A stretch of DNA of 64,000 nt, from NCBI GenBank assembly GCA_963726975.1, contig CAVSEK010000004.1, positions 558,001-622,000 on the forward strand, given 5' to 3'. This DNA comes from CAVSEK01 sp963726975 (lineage in GTDB: Bacteria; Actinomycetota; Actinomycetes; Mycobacteriales; SCTD01). How positions within the stretch are numbered: position 1 is the stretch's first letter; each line of letters begins with the position of its first letter. Positions 35,870 to 44,606 of the stretch are shown here, one piece after another. The notes beneath the pieces are model-generated. The model worked only from the letters and a program-made list of their open reading frames with translations, did not search any database and was not told the DNA's origin. The translations under genes and the position numbers were made by a program.

Positions 35870-36195
35870 CCGCCCCCGCCGCCCCCGACGCGTACGCCCC
35901 CGCCGCGCTGGAGGTCCCCGACCTGCCCGAGCTCGGCGCCGGCGCCCCGCCCGTCGCGGCCCGGGACCTGCGGCTGCTCGCGGACGTGCAGGTCGAGCTC
36001 GCCGTCGAGCTCGGGCGCGTCAAGCTGCCGCTGCGCGACCTGCTGGCCCTCGGCCCGGGCGCGGTCCTCGAGCTCGACCGCGCCGCGGACGCCCCCGTCG
36101 ACGTGCTCGTCAACGGCAGCCTCGTCGCGCGCGGAGAGGTCGTCGTCATCGACGGCGAGTTCGGCGTGCGCGTCACGGCGGTGGTCGACCGGTGA
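35866..36195 (+). CDS. fliN: flagellar motor switch protein FliN
   Basis: 109-residue C-ring protein. The SpoA domain reads LADVQVELAVELGRVKLPLR, DLLALGPGAVLELDRAADAP and VNGSLVARGEVVVIDGEFGV, the FliN core. ATG 35866 overlaps the fliM stop; the stop overlaps fliO as GTGA. Length fits single-domain FliN. Confidence 0.95.
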   Translation: MTAPAAPDAYAPAALEVPDLPELGAGAPPVAARDLRLLADVQVELAVELGRVKLPLRDLLALGPGAVLELDRAADAPVDVLVNGSLVARGEVVVIDGEFGVRVTAVVDR

Positions 36196-36962
36196 CCAGC
36201 GCCCTGGGCCTGGTCGCGCGCCTCGTCCTCGTCTTCGCGCTGCTCGCGCTGGTGCTGTGGGTGCTCAAGCGCACCGGCGGCTTCGGCGCCGCCCGGCGCG
36301 GCGGCGGCGCCCTGCAGGTCGTGAGCACCGCGCGCCTGGGCAAGAGCGCGACGCTGTCGGTCGTGCGGGTGCACGACGAGGAGTACGTCCTCGGCGTCAG
36401 CGGGTCGTCCCTCACCGTCGTCGCGCACCGCCCCGGCGCCGCGCCGGCCGAGCTCCCGGTCCCTGCCGCCGCTGCCCCGGCGGTCCTCGCCGCGCCGCAG
36501 GGCCCGCCGACCCCGGGCGAGTTCCTGCTCGACGCCTGGCGGGTGCTGCGGCGCCGGCCGGTCGCCGACACCGCGATCAGCCCCGACGCCGTCGCGGTGG
36601 CCCTGGCCGCCGCCCGCGGCGAGGAGCCCGCTGCGACACCGTTGCCTGCCCCGGCAGCTCCACGCCTGGCCGGGCCGGCCCCGGCGTCGCGCTTCGCCGA
36701 GGACCTGGCCCGCGCGCTCGCCGCGACCCCGGCCGCCCCGCCTGCCCCCACCTGCGTACGCCCCGCCGGCACTCCCGCCGGCACCCCTGCTGGGCGCGGT
36801 CCGCGCCCGGCCACCGCGGACGGACCCGCGGTGCCCTCCCCCCGGAGCGCTCCCGAGCGCCCCGGGACCCGCACGGACGCCTCGCCCGCCGAGGAGCACA
36901 CCCCGTGGTCGCCGACCGCCCGCCCCAGCCGCACCGCGGACCGGGACGCCGTGGCGGTCTGA
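36192..36962 (+). CDS. fliO: flagellar biosynthetic protein FliO
   Basis: 256 residues. One N-terminal membrane segment, LVLVFALLALVLWVLKRTGG, then the FliO core LQVVSTARLGKSATLSVVRV and DEEYVLGVSGSSLTVVAH. The remaining 150 residues are Ala/Pro-rich and unconserved, making it longer than usual (about 120-150). FliO helps assemble the FliP/FliR core. Its end overlaps the proposed fliP start by 58 bp. Confidence 0.88.
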   Translation: MTSALGLVARLVLVFALLALVLWVLKRTGGFGAARRGGGALQVVSTARLGKSATLSVVRVHDEEYVLGVSGSSLTVVAHRPGAAPAELPVPAAAAPAVLAAPQGPPTPGEFLLDAWRVLRRRPVADTAISPDAVAVALAAARGEEPAATPLPAPAAPRLAGPAPASRFAEDLARALAATPAAPPAPTCVRPAGTPAGTPAGRGPRPATADGPAVPSPRSAPERPGTRTDASPAEEHTPWSPTARPSRTADRDAVAV

Positions 36963-37876
36963 CCCCGGCCCGGACGTCGGCGCCGGCCACCCGCAGCCCT
37001 GCCGTCCTGCTCACCGGCCTGCTCACCGGCCTGCTCACCGGCCTGCTCGTGCTCTTCCCCGGCGCGGCCACCCCCGCGCAGGCCGCTCCCGCGCCGACCG
37101 TGCAGGCGGCCCCCGCCCCGACCGTGCAGGCGGCCCCCGCCCCGGCCGCCCCCGCCCCGATCGCCCCCGTCACACCGGTCGACCCGGCCGCCCCCGCGGC
37201 GCCCGCTGCCGGCACCCCGCTGGACCTCACCGGCGTGACGGGCGCGGGCGCCCTGTCCAACCCCGTCTCGCTGGTGCTGCTGCTCGGCGCCCTGTCGCTG
37301 CTGCCCGCGGTGCTCATCATGGTCACGGCCTTCACCCGCATCGTCATCGTGCTCGGCTTCACCCGCTCCGCGCTCGGGACCCAGGGCGTCCCGCCCAACC
37401 AGGTGCTCATCGGGCTCGCGCTCTTCCTCACGCTGTTCGTCATGGGCCCGGTGCTCAGCCAGGTCAACGACACGGCGCTGCAGCCCTACCTCAAGGGCCA
37501 GATCACCCAGGGCCAGGCGTACGACCGAGGCATCGAGCCGCTGCGCGGCTTCATGTTCAAGCAGGTCCGCGAGCGCGACCTCACGCTGTTCGTCGACCTG
37601 TCCGGCAAGGGCAAGCCGGCCACCCCCGCCGACGTCCCGACCACGACGCTCATCCCGGCGTTCGTCGTCTCCGAGCTGCGGACCGCCTTCCTCATCGGGT
37701 TCATCGTCTTCGTGCCGTTCGTCGTCATCGACCTCGTCGTCAGCGCCGCGCTGTCGGCCATGGGCATGGCGATGCTGCCGCCCTCGCTCATCTCCCTGCC
37801 GTTCAAGCTGCTGCTCTTCGTCGCCGTCGACGGCTGGTACCTGCTCGTCTCCTCGCTGGTGAGGTCCTTCGCGTGA
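36905..37876 (+). CDS. fliP: flagellar type III export gate protein FliP
   Basis: 323 residues. A signal peptide is visible: basic start, then LLTGLLTGLLTGLLVLF and AQA. An Ala/Pro linker with two APAPTVQA repeats precedes the core: LPAVLIMVTAFTRIVIVLGF, TRSALGTQGVPPNQVLIGLA and SELRTAFLIGFIVFVPFVVI. The end is FKLLLFVAVDGWYLLVSSLV. GTG 36905 lies within fliO and is preceded by GAGGAG. The core matches FliP strongly. The long N-terminus is unusual. Confidence 0.93.
   Translation: MVADRPPQPHRGPGRRGGLTPARTSAPATRSPAVLLTGLLTGLLTGLLVLFPGAATPAQAAPAPTVQAAPAPTVQAAPAPAAPAPIAPVTPVDPAAPAAPAAGTPLDLTGVTGAGALSNPVSLVLLLGALSLLPAVLIMVTAFTRIVIVLGFTRSALGTQGVPPNQVLIGLALFLTLFVMGPVLSQVNDTALQPYLKGQITQGQAYDRGIEPLRGFMFKQVRERDLTLFVDLSGKGKPATPADVPTTTLIPAFVVSELRTAFLIGFIVFVPFVVIDLVVSAALSAMGMAMLPPSLISLPFKLLLFVAVDGWYLLVSSLVRSFA
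37007..37042 (+). repeat. 12-bp tandem repeat in the fliP signal peptide
   Basis: Three units of CTGCTCACCGGC encode LLTG repeats in the hydrophobic core of the signal peptide; a partial fourth follows. Confidence 0.75.
37084..37131 (+). repeat. 24-bp direct repeat in fliP
   Basis: Two near-identical 24-bp units encode APAPTVQA in the extracytoplasmic linker of FliP. In-frame, so expansions would be tolerated. Confidence 0.8.
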
Positions 37877-38142
37877 CCGAGACCGATGTCGTCCAGATCT
37901 GCACCGCCGCGCTGGTGCTCGCCGCCAAGCTCGCCGCCCCCGTGCTCGTCGTCGCGCTCGTCGTCGGGGTGGTCGTCAGCCTGCTCCAGGCGGTCTTCCA
38001 GGTGCAGGACCAGACCCTGACGATGGTCCCCAAGCTGCTGCTCGGCGGCCTCGTCCTGGCCCTCACCGGCGGCTGGATGCTGCGCACCGCGGTGGAGTTC
38101 ACCGCCGAGCTGTTCACCCGCATCCCGGACCTCGTCCGGTGA
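37873..38142 (+). CDS. fliQ: flagellar type III export gate protein FliQ
   Basis: 89 residues with two membrane helices: LVVALVVGVVVSLLQAVFQV and LLLGGLVLALTGGWMLRTAV. The loop QVQDQTLTMVPKLL is the FliQ signature. GTG 37873 overlaps the fliP stop, and its stop overlaps fliR. Part of the FliPQR export gate. Confidence 0.95.
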   Translation: MTETDVVQICTAALVLAAKLAAPVLVVALVVGVVVSLLQAVFQVQDQTLTMVPKLLLGGLVLALTGGWMLRTAVEFTAELFTRIPDLVR

Positions 38143-38912
38143 ACGACCTGCTGCCCGGCCTGGGCTCCGCGGCGCTGCTCACCTTCCTGCTCGTGCTGGC
38201 GCGCACCGGCAGCTGGGTGCTGACCGCGCCGGTCTTCGGCAGCCGCGGGGTCGCCGGCGTCGGCCGGCTCGCGGTCGCCGTCGCGCTGTCGCTGTTCCTC
38301 ACCCCGCTGGTGCAGACCGGCCCGCTGCCCGCGGACCTCGCCGGGTTCGCCGCCGCCGCGCTCGCGCAGGTCGGGATCGGCATCGCCCTGGGCTTCCTCA
38401 CCGGGCTGCTGTTCACCGCCTTCGAGGTGGCGGGGTCGCTCGCGGACCTGTCCAGCGGCTTCTCGTACGCCCAGATCCTCGACCCGCTGTCGGGGCAGCC
38501 GGCCGCGGCCTTCAGCCGGCTGTTCGCCATGGCCTTCAGCGCGCTGCTGTTCGCCACCGACGCCTACCAGAGCGTGCTCAGCGGCTTCGTCGGCTCGTTC
38601 CGCGCGCTGCCGCTGTCGCACCTGCCGAGCCTGTCGGCCGGCGCCGCCGCGACCCTGGGCTCGGCGGTCACCCAGGTCGTCGCCTCGGCCATCCAGATCG
38701 CCGCGCCGCTGCTCGGCGTGCTGTTCCTCACCGACGTGGCGCTGTCGCTGGCCAGCCGCTTCGTGCCGCAGGCCAACGCCATGGCCACGGCCCTGCCGGT
38801 CAAGACGCTGGTGGCGCTCACCGCCGCGGGAGCGACCTTCGCGCTGCTGCCCGGCCAGCTCGCCGGCCTGCTCGGACCGGCCACCTCGCTGCCGCTGGAG
38901 GTGCTGCGGTGA
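38139..38912 (+). CDS. fliR: flagellar type III export gate protein FliR
   Basis: 257-residue membrane protein with about six helices. Diagnostic parts include LVLARTGSWVLTAPVFGSRG, LGFLTGLLFTAFEVAGSLAD and SGFSYAQILDPLSGQPAAAF, plus LGVLFLTDVALSLASRFVPQ. GTG 38139 overlaps fliQ and the stop overlaps flhB. Family-typical length. Confidence 0.95.
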   Translation: MNDLLPGLGSAALLTFLLVLARTGSWVLTAPVFGSRGVAGVGRLAVAVALSLFLTPLVQTGPLPADLAGFAAAALAQVGIGIALGFLTGLLFTAFEVAGSLADLSSGFSYAQILDPLSGQPAAAFSRLFAMAFSALLFATDAYQSVLSGFVGSFRALPLSHLPSLSAGAAATLGSAVTQVVASAIQIAAPLLGVLFLTDVALSLASRFVPQANAMATALPVKTLVALTAAGATFALLPGQLAGLLGPATSLPLEVLR

Positions 38913-39982
38913 GCGGGGAGAAGACCGAGAAGGCCACGCCGAAGAAGCTGCGCGACCTGCGCAAGAAGGGTGCCGCCGCGCGCAGCGTCGAGCTGCCCGC
39001 CGGGCTGAGCCTCGTCGCGCTGGTGGCCGTGCTGCCGTTCCTCACCGGTCGGCTGCTCGAGGTGCTGCGCACCGACATGGCGGTGGTGCTCTCCGGCGCG
39101 GCCACCACCGACCAGGGCCAGGCCGGCGCGCTGCTCGGGCGGCTCTTCCTCGACGCCGGCCGCGCGATCGCCCCCGCCGTCGCCCTCGTCGGCGGCACCG
39201 CGCTCGTCTCCGGCAGCCTGGTCACCCGCAGCGCGCCCAACCCCTCGGTGCTCAAGCCGCAGTTCAGCCGCCTGTCGCCGGCCAAGGCCGTCAAGCGCAT
39301 GCTCGGCCCGCACGGCCTCGTCGAGCTGGTCAAGAACACCGTCAAGCTGGCGGCCCTCGCCCTCGTGGCCTGGTCGGCCTTCCGCTCCGGCTGGACGGTG
39401 CTCACCCGCGAGGGGGTCGCCCCGGCGCAGCTGCAGGCGCTCGTCGGCGCCGCCAGCCGCCGCCTGCTGTGGCAGGCCGCCGCGCTCGCCGTCGTCGTGG
39501 GCGTGCTCGACGCGGCCTGGCAGCGCCGGTCGTACGGCAAGCAGGCCCGGATGAGCAAGCAGGACGTCAAGGACGAGCACAAGCAGTCCGACGGCAACCC
39601 CGAGGCCAAGGGCGCGATCCGCGCCCGGCAGCTCGCCGCCTCGCGCGGCCGGATGATCGAGGCGGTGCCGAAGGCCGACGTGGTGCTCGCCAACCCGACC
39701 CACCTGGTCGTCGCGCTGCAGTACGAGCCGGGCAGCGCGGCGCCCGTCGTCGTCGCCAAGGGCGCCGGGCCCGTCGCCGACCGGATCAAGGCGGTGGCGG
39801 CCGAGCACGGCGTCCCCGTCATCGCCGACAAGCCGCTGGCCCGGGCGCTCTACCGGGCGACCGAGGTGGGCGACACGGTGCCGGCCGAGATGTTCCGGAT
39901 CGTCGCCGAGGTGCTCGCCGCCGTCTACGCCGCCCGCCGCCGGGGCGTGCGACCCACCTGGACCCCGAGGGCCGCCGCATGA
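38909..39982 (+). CDS. flhB: flagellar export switch protein FlhB
   Basis: 357 residues. The start EKTEKATPKKLRDLRKKGAA is typical, followed by four membrane segments. The cytoplasmic domain has the self-cleavage site Asn-Pro-Thr-His in DVVLANPTHLVVALQYE, whose processing by contact with FliK switches export from hook to filament. Tail: IADKPLARALYRATEVGDTV. It overlaps fliR and flhA by four bases each. Confidence 0.96.
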   Translation: MSGEKTEKATPKKLRDLRKKGAAARSVELPAGLSLVALVAVLPFLTGRLLEVLRTDMAVVLSGAATTDQGQAGALLGRLFLDAGRAIAPAVALVGGTALVSGSLVTRSAPNPSVLKPQFSRLSPAKAVKRMLGPHGLVELVKNTVKLAALALVAWSAFRSGWTVLTREGVAPAQLQALVGAASRRLLWQAAALAVVVGVLDAAWQRRSYGKQARMSKQDVKDEHKQSDGNPEAKGAIRARQLAASRGRMIEAVPKADVVLANPTHLVVALQYEPGSAAPVVVAKGAGPVADRIKAVAAEHGVPVIADKPLARALYRATEVGDTVPAEMFRIVAEVLAAVYAARRRGVRPTWTPRAAA

Positions 39983-42031
39983 GCACCCCCGCCCCCCGCC
40001 GCGGCGGCCGGGCCGCCGCCGTCGGCGTGCCCGCCCTGCTCGTCGCCGTCGTCGTCATGATGGTCGTGCCGCTGCCCAAGCCGCTGCTCGACCTGCTGCT
40101 CGCGGTCAACCTCACCGCCGCGCTCGTCGTGCTGCTCACCGCCATCACGGCGGTGCGCGCCCTGGACTTCAGCGTCTTCCCGGCGCTGCTGCTCGTCACG
40201 ACGCTCATGCGGCTGTCGCTCAACATCTCCTCGACCCGGCTCATCCTGCTCGACGGCGACGCCGGCAAGGTGATCGAGGCCTTCGGGCACGTCGTGGTCG
40301 GCGGCAGCCTCGTCGTCGGCCTGGTGATCTTCCTGATCCTCGTCGTCGTGCAGTTCGTCGTCATCACCGCCGGCGCCGGCCGGGTCTCGGAGGTGGCCGC
40401 CCGCTTCACCCTGGACGCCATGCCGGGCAAGCAGATGGCCATCGACGCCGACCTCAACTCCGGCCTGATCACCGACGAGGTCGCCCGCCAGCGCCGCCTG
40501 GACGTCGCCCGCGAGGCCGACTTCTACGGCTCGATGGACGGCGCCAGCAAGTTCGTCAAGGGCGATGCCGTCGCGGGCATCGTCATCGTCACGATCAACC
40601 TGCTCGGCGGCTTCGTCGTCGGCGTCGTCTCCCACGGCCTGTCCCTGCAGGAGTCGATCTCGCGCTACGCGCTGCTGTCGGTCGGCGACGGCCTCGTCTC
40701 GCAGGTCCCGGCGCTGCTCATCTCGGTGGCCTCCGGCATCGTCGTCACCCGCGTGCAGAGCGACGACGATGCCGGCCTCGGCGGCGACCTGGCCTCGCAG
40801 CTGCTGCGCTCGCCGCTGGCGCTGCGCACCGCCGGCGCGGCCGTCGCGCTGCTCGGCCTCATGCCCGGCCTGCCCAAGGTGCCGTTCTTCGCCCTCGCGA
40901 TCGGGCTGTTCGTGCTCGGCGCCCGGGCCGGCGCGCTGGGCGCCGCTCCGGCCGCCGAACCGGTCGCCGCCGAGCCGGAGGGCGAGAGCGACGTCGTGCT
41001 GGAGCAGGTGCGCGTCGACCCGCTGACCCTCGAGCTGGCGCCGGACCTGCTCGACCTGCTCGACACCTCCGCCGGCGGCAGCCTCATGGAGCGGGTCCGC
41101 GCGCTGCGCAAGCGGATCGCCGCCGACCTGGGCCTGATCGTGCCGGCCGTCCGCACGGTCGACGCCCCCGCGCTGCCCGCCTCGACGTACGTCGTGAAGC
41201 TGCACGGCGTCGAGGCCGCCCGCGGCGAGGCGCCCCGCGGGCACGCCATGGTCCTCGGCGACGACGCCGACGGCGTCCCCGGCCGGGCGACCGTCGACCC
41301 GGTCTTCGGGATGCCGGCCCGCTGGGTGCAGGCCGAGATCGCCGACCTGCTCGCCGCCGAGGGCGCCACCGTCATCGACCGCGCGTCGGTCATCGTCACG
41401 CACCTGTCCGAGGTGGTGCGCGGCTCGCCGCCGACCTGCTGACCCGCCAGGACGTCCAGGTGCTCGTCGACGCGGTCAAGCAGCGTCTCCCCCGTCGTCG
41501 CCGGCGAGGTCGGCGGCGACGTGCTCACCCTCGCCGAGGTGCAGCGGGTCCTGCGCGACCTGCTCACCGAGGGCGTGCCCGTCCGCGACCTCACCCGCAT
41601 CCTCGAGGCCGTCACCGCCGCGCGCCCGCACCGACCGCAGCCCCGAGGCGCTCGTCGAGGCGGCCCGCGCGCTGCTCGGCCCGACCATCTCCTCGGGCGC
41701 CGCCGTCGGCGGTCGGCTGGCTGCCCTCACCTTCGAGCCGCTGCTCGAGCAGTCGCTGCTGGAGGCGGTGCGCCCCGGCGAGCAGGGCAGCTGGCTGGCG
41801 CTGGACCCGGTGCGCATGGAGCAGCTCGTGCAGGGCATCGGCGACGCCGTCCGCGCGGCCGAGCAGGCCGGGCGCCGGCCGGCCATCGTCTGCAGCGCGC
41901 AGCTGCGCCCGGCCGTGCGCCGGCTGGTCGCGACCGGGCGCCCCGACCTGCCCGTGCTCGCCTACCCGGAGCTGGCCCGCAACCTCGACGTCGAACCCGT
42001 GGGAGTGATCGGCCTTGCCCAGTCCGTCTGA
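39979..42031 (+). CDS. flhA: flagellar export gate protein FlhA (frameshifts near 41424, 41490 and 41637)
   Basis: About 684 residues, membrane half plus cytosolic cargo-docking half. N-half: LLVTTLMRLSLNISSTRLIL, FVVITAGAGRVSEVAARFTL and DAMPGKQMAIDADLNSGLIT. C-half: FGMPARWVQAEIADLLAAEG, then, after three indels, TRQDVQVLVDAVKQ, LLTEGVPVRDLTRILEAVT and PDLPVLAYPELARNLDVEPV. The first shift creates a premature stop at 41442, but conserved sequence continues to 42031. The corrected ending GVIGLAQSV is normal. Confidence 0.93.
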
Positions 42032-43163
42032 CACGTCGTCCGCCGCCCGCGCCGTCGAGGGCGGCGAGGTCCTCGACGTCCACACCGGCGACACGCTCGA
42101 GGAGGCGATGGCGAACGCCGTCGCCGCCCTCGGCCCCGACCTCGAGGTGCGCCGCGCCCGCAAGGTGCGCTCCGGCGTGCGCGGGCTGATGGGCAAGGAG
42201 GTGTACGAGGTGCTCGCCGTCCCCGGCAGGGCGGGCGCCGGCCCGGCCGGAGCCGGCCCGGACCCCGACGCCGTGCGGGTCGCGCGGGAGCGGCTGCTCG
42301 ACGAGGCCGAGGCCCTGGAGGCCGTCGGGCTGTCGGCCGCGCCGCCGGTGGGCGCTCCTCACGTCGCTGCTCCCGTCGCTGCTCCCGTCACGTCCCGTCG
42401 CGCTCCCGTCACCGCTCCCGTCGCTGCGGCGTCGCCGCCGGCCCCCGCGGCCGGGCCTGCGGACGGCCCCGACGGGGCCGGCACCGCGCGCCCCCGGACC
42501 CCCCGCCGCCGGGCCGCCCGGCGCGCCCCGGACCCGGGCAGCAGCTCGTCCGGAGCAGCTGCTGCCCCGGTCTCCCCTGCCCCGCTCTCCCCTGCCCCGG
42601 CCGCCGTCCCTGCCCCTGCCGAGGCCCCTGCCGCGCCCGACCGCGCCACCGACCTCGGCCGCGCCACCGACCTCGGCCTCGACGAGGACCCGCCCCAGGA
42701 GGCCACCCCGTCCCGCCGCCGCCCGGCGAGCACCCGCACCCCGGCCGCGCGGACCCGCCCGCACCCTGCCCCCGAGCTCGCCGAGCACGGCAGCCCGCTG
42801 CCGCTCGCCCCCGTGGCGCGCAGCCGCCCGGGGTCGGTGCACGGGTGGAGCCGGCGCAGCCTGGCCCGCCTGGGCGTGCCCGCCTCCGTCCTGGAGGCGC
42901 TGCCCGAGCAGGACCCCGCCGACGACCTGGGCTGGCTGGTGGCCCTCACCGCCGCGATCTCCTCCTGCGTGCCCGCGGCCGCGGCGCCGAGCCCGGAGAC
43001 CCCGGTCGTCGTGTCCGGCTACGGCCTGGCCGGCGCCCTGTCCGTGATCGAGGCGGGCCTGCGCGGCGCGACCCCGGGCACGCTGTCCTCCCCCGGCCGC
43101 ACCGCCGACGCCTCCGCGATGGAGCTCGCGCTCGTCGTGCACTCCGCCCTCACGGCGCGCTGA
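42015..43163 (+). CDS. FlhF-like protein without a GTPase domain
   Basis: 382 residues from a TTG start at 42015, overlapping the end of flhA. The N-terminal 70 residues match the FlhF N-domain: TLEEAMANAVAALGPDLEVR and RARKVRSGVRGLMGKEVYEV. A long Pro/Ala/Arg-rich linker with small direct repeats follows (for example 42646-42675). The C-terminal part, RRSLARLGVPASVLEALPEQ to the end, is helical like an SRP N-bundle. No P-loop or other G motif of the SRP GTPase is present. FlhF normally places and numbers flagella. Here it may be a degenerate or GTP-independent form. Confidence 0.65.
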   Translation: MPSPSDTSSAARAVEGGEVLDVHTGDTLEEAMANAVAALGPDLEVRRARKVRSGVRGLMGKEVYEVLAVPGRAGAGPAGAGPDPDAVRVARERLLDEAEALEAVGLSAAPPVGAPHVAAPVAAPVTSRRAPVTAPVAAASPPAPAAGPADGPDGAGTARPRTPRRRAARRAPDPGSSSSGAAAAPVSPAPLSPAPAAVPAPAEAPAAPDRATDLGRATDLGLDEDPPQEATPSRRRPASTRTPAARTRPHPAPELAEHGSPLPLAPVARSRPGSVHGWSRRSLARLGVPASVLEALPEQDPADDLGWLVALTAAISSCVPAAAAPSPETPVVVSGYGLAGALSVIEAGLRGATPGTLSSPGRTADASAMELALVVHSALTAR

Positions 43164-43372
43164 TGCTCCGCGTGTCCTCCGCCGCCCTCGGGGTGCTCGG
43201 CCTGGTGGCCGTCGGCATCGTCGCGCTCGGGCTGGTCCAGCAGCACCTCACCCTCGCGCAGGCGGGCCTGCGCGGCGGGAGCGTGCTGGCCGTCCTGCTC
43301 GTCGCCGACCGGGTGGTCCTGCCGCTGGGCCGCGCCCTCGTCGGCGCCCCGGCCCGCCGTGGGCGCGCCTGA
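43163..43372 (+). CDS. small membrane protein, unknown, at the end of the flagellar operon
   Basis: 69 residues with two likely membrane helices, GVLGLVAVGIVALGLVQQHL and GGSVLAVLLVADRVVLPLGR, and a basic tail. ATG 43163 overlaps the FlhF-like stop as TGATG, so it is probably co-translated. No family recognised. It is convergent with the csrA unit. Confidence 0.6.
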   Translation: MLRVSSAALGVLGLVAVGIVALGLVQQHLTLAQAGLRGGSVLAVLLVADRVVLPLGRALVGAPARRGRA

Positions 43373-43418
43373 GCCTCGACGTCCCGCCGGCGGCGCGCCC
43401 GGCAGGAGCGGGCGGCCT

Positions 43419-43730
43419 CTAGTCCCGGGCGTAGGCCCGGCGGGCGGTCTCGGGGACCGCGGTGCCGGACCGCGGGGCCACCGCGCCGGCCAGGGCCGCG
43501 CCGAGGCCGGCGAGCCCCGCGTCGCGCAGCCGCACGACCTCGGGCTCGGGCAGTCCGCTGCGGCGGGCCAGGTCGACGACCGTACGGCCCTCGAGGAAGC
43601 ACCCGGTGAGCACGGCGCGCTGGGGCTCGGGGAGCCGGGCGAGCGCGAGGTCGACGGCGCGGCCGCGCACCTCGGCGGCGGTCAGCTCCGGCGGCTGGAC
43701 GTGCGCGAGCGGGAGGAGGTGCTGGGTCAC
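43419..43730 (-). CDS. stand-alone sigma region 4-like HTH protein
   Basis: 103 residues. The central part, LARLPEPQRAVLTGCFLEGR then TVVDLARRSGLPEPEVVRLR, aligns by eye with sigma-70 region 4 (LPxxxRxVL ... GxxxxEIAxxxGxxxxxVxxx). There is no region 2, so it cannot be a complete sigma factor. GTG 43730 has GAGGAGG-poor context and starts 7 bp after csrA, so the two are probably co-transcribed. It could be an anti-sigma-like or DNA-binding co-regulator of flagellar genes; function not known. Confidence 0.55.
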   Translation of the reverse strand: MTQHLLPLAHVQPPELTAAEVRGRAVDLALARLPEPQRAVLTGCFLEGRTVVDLARRSGLPEPEVVRLRDAGLAGLGAALAGAVAPRSGTAVPETARRAYARD

Positions 43731-43737
43731 GGCCGGG

Positions 43738-44037
43738 TCAGGCGGCCGTGCGGCGACGGCCCAGGCGCAGCGGCGAGGGCGCGGCCAGCGGCGCGGCGGG
43801 CCCGACCGGCAGACCTGCGGGAAGGCCCGTGGGCACGGGCGCCGGGCCGGCGTCCGGGAGCACGGCACAGGCGTTGGCCTCGGAGACGGCGGTCAGCAGC
43901 TCCTCGCGGAAGACCTGCACGTCGCGGGGGGCGGAGATGCCCAGACGGATGTTGTCGCCCTTGACCTCGAGCACGGTGATGGTGATGCCGTCACCGATGA
44001 CGATGCTCTGGTTCTTGCGGCGGGTGAGGACCAGCAC
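43738..44037 (-). CDS. csrA: carbon storage/translational regulator CsrA
   Basis: 99 residues. Residues 1-55, MLVLTRRKNQSIVIGDGITI, then TVLEVKGDNIRLGISAPRDV and QVFREELLTAV, are a complete CsrA. The remaining 45 residues form an unusual Pro/Ala/Leu tail ending RLGRRRTAA. CsrA binds GGA motifs in mRNA leaders, flagellin mRNA in Bacillus, and is held inactive by FliW, encoded just upstream. The fliC leader here contains GGAGGA at its ribosome site, a possible target. ATG 44037. Confidence 0.93.
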   Translation of the reverse strand: MLVLTRRKNQSIVIGDGITITVLEVKGDNIRLGISAPRDVQVFREELLTAVSEANACAVLPDAGPAPVPTGLPAGLPVGPAAPLAAPSPLRLGRRRTAA

Positions 44038-44092
44038 GGGGGTTCCTTCCGTGGATGCGTGCGGGGCGGTCGTACGGGGTCGTGCGGGAGGG

Positions 44093-44518
44093 TCAGGGGC
44101 GCCGCAGCGGCACGCGCGTGCTGTGCCCGGACTCGGCCAGGACGGCCTGCAGTCCCTGCAGGGTGCGCACGTTGATGACGATGGGCCCGAGCAGGTTGGC
44201 CGTGGCGTCCTCGGCGCGCTCGCCGAGGGCGACGATGACGAGCAGCAGGCAGTCGTCGGGGTCGTCGAGGGCCAGCGCCTCCGCGACGGCGTCGTCGAGG
44301 TCGACGACGTAGTCGGGGAAGAACACCTGCGGCGGGACGACGAGGAAGCGCACGACGGGGGCGTCGAGGTCCACGAGCACGCTGTACGGGCCGTCGGCCG
44401 CGCCCCAGCGCACCAGCGCGAACCGGCGCGGGCCGGGGAAACCGGGCAGGCCGGCGGCGAACCGCACCTCGGGCACGTCCAGCGGTGCGCTGGCCTCCAG
44501 GACCGTCGAGCTCGTCAC
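44093..44518 (-). CDS. fliW: flagellar assembly factor FliW
   Basis: 141 residues with VRFAAGLPGFPGPRRFALVR at the start and FPDYVVDLDDAVAEALALDD, then GPIVINVRTLQGLQAVLAES. FliW antagonises CsrA and also binds flagellin, coupling flagellin synthesis to export. GTG 44518 sits after a GAGGAGGAG site. It lies 55 bp upstream of csrA on the same strand, the usual fliW-csrA pair. Confidence 0.92.
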   Translation of the reverse strand: MTSSTVLEASAPLDVPEVRFAAGLPGFPGPRRFALVRWGAADGPYSVLVDLDAPVVRFLVVPPQVFFPDYVVDLDDAVAEALALDDPDDCLLLVIVALGERAEDATANLLGPIVINVRTLQGLQAVLAESGHSTRVPLRRP

Positions 44519-44606
44519 CCGGGCTCCTCCTCGCTCGTGTGCGCACCCGGTCGTCGGGTGCCGCACTGCAGGACTCGTACGGCGGCGGGGCGGACTTCAC
44601 CCGCAC

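Noticed and set aside
41424..41442. Premature stop as the true end of FlhA
   Set aside because: Conserved FlhA C-terminal sequence continues to 42031 in other frames.
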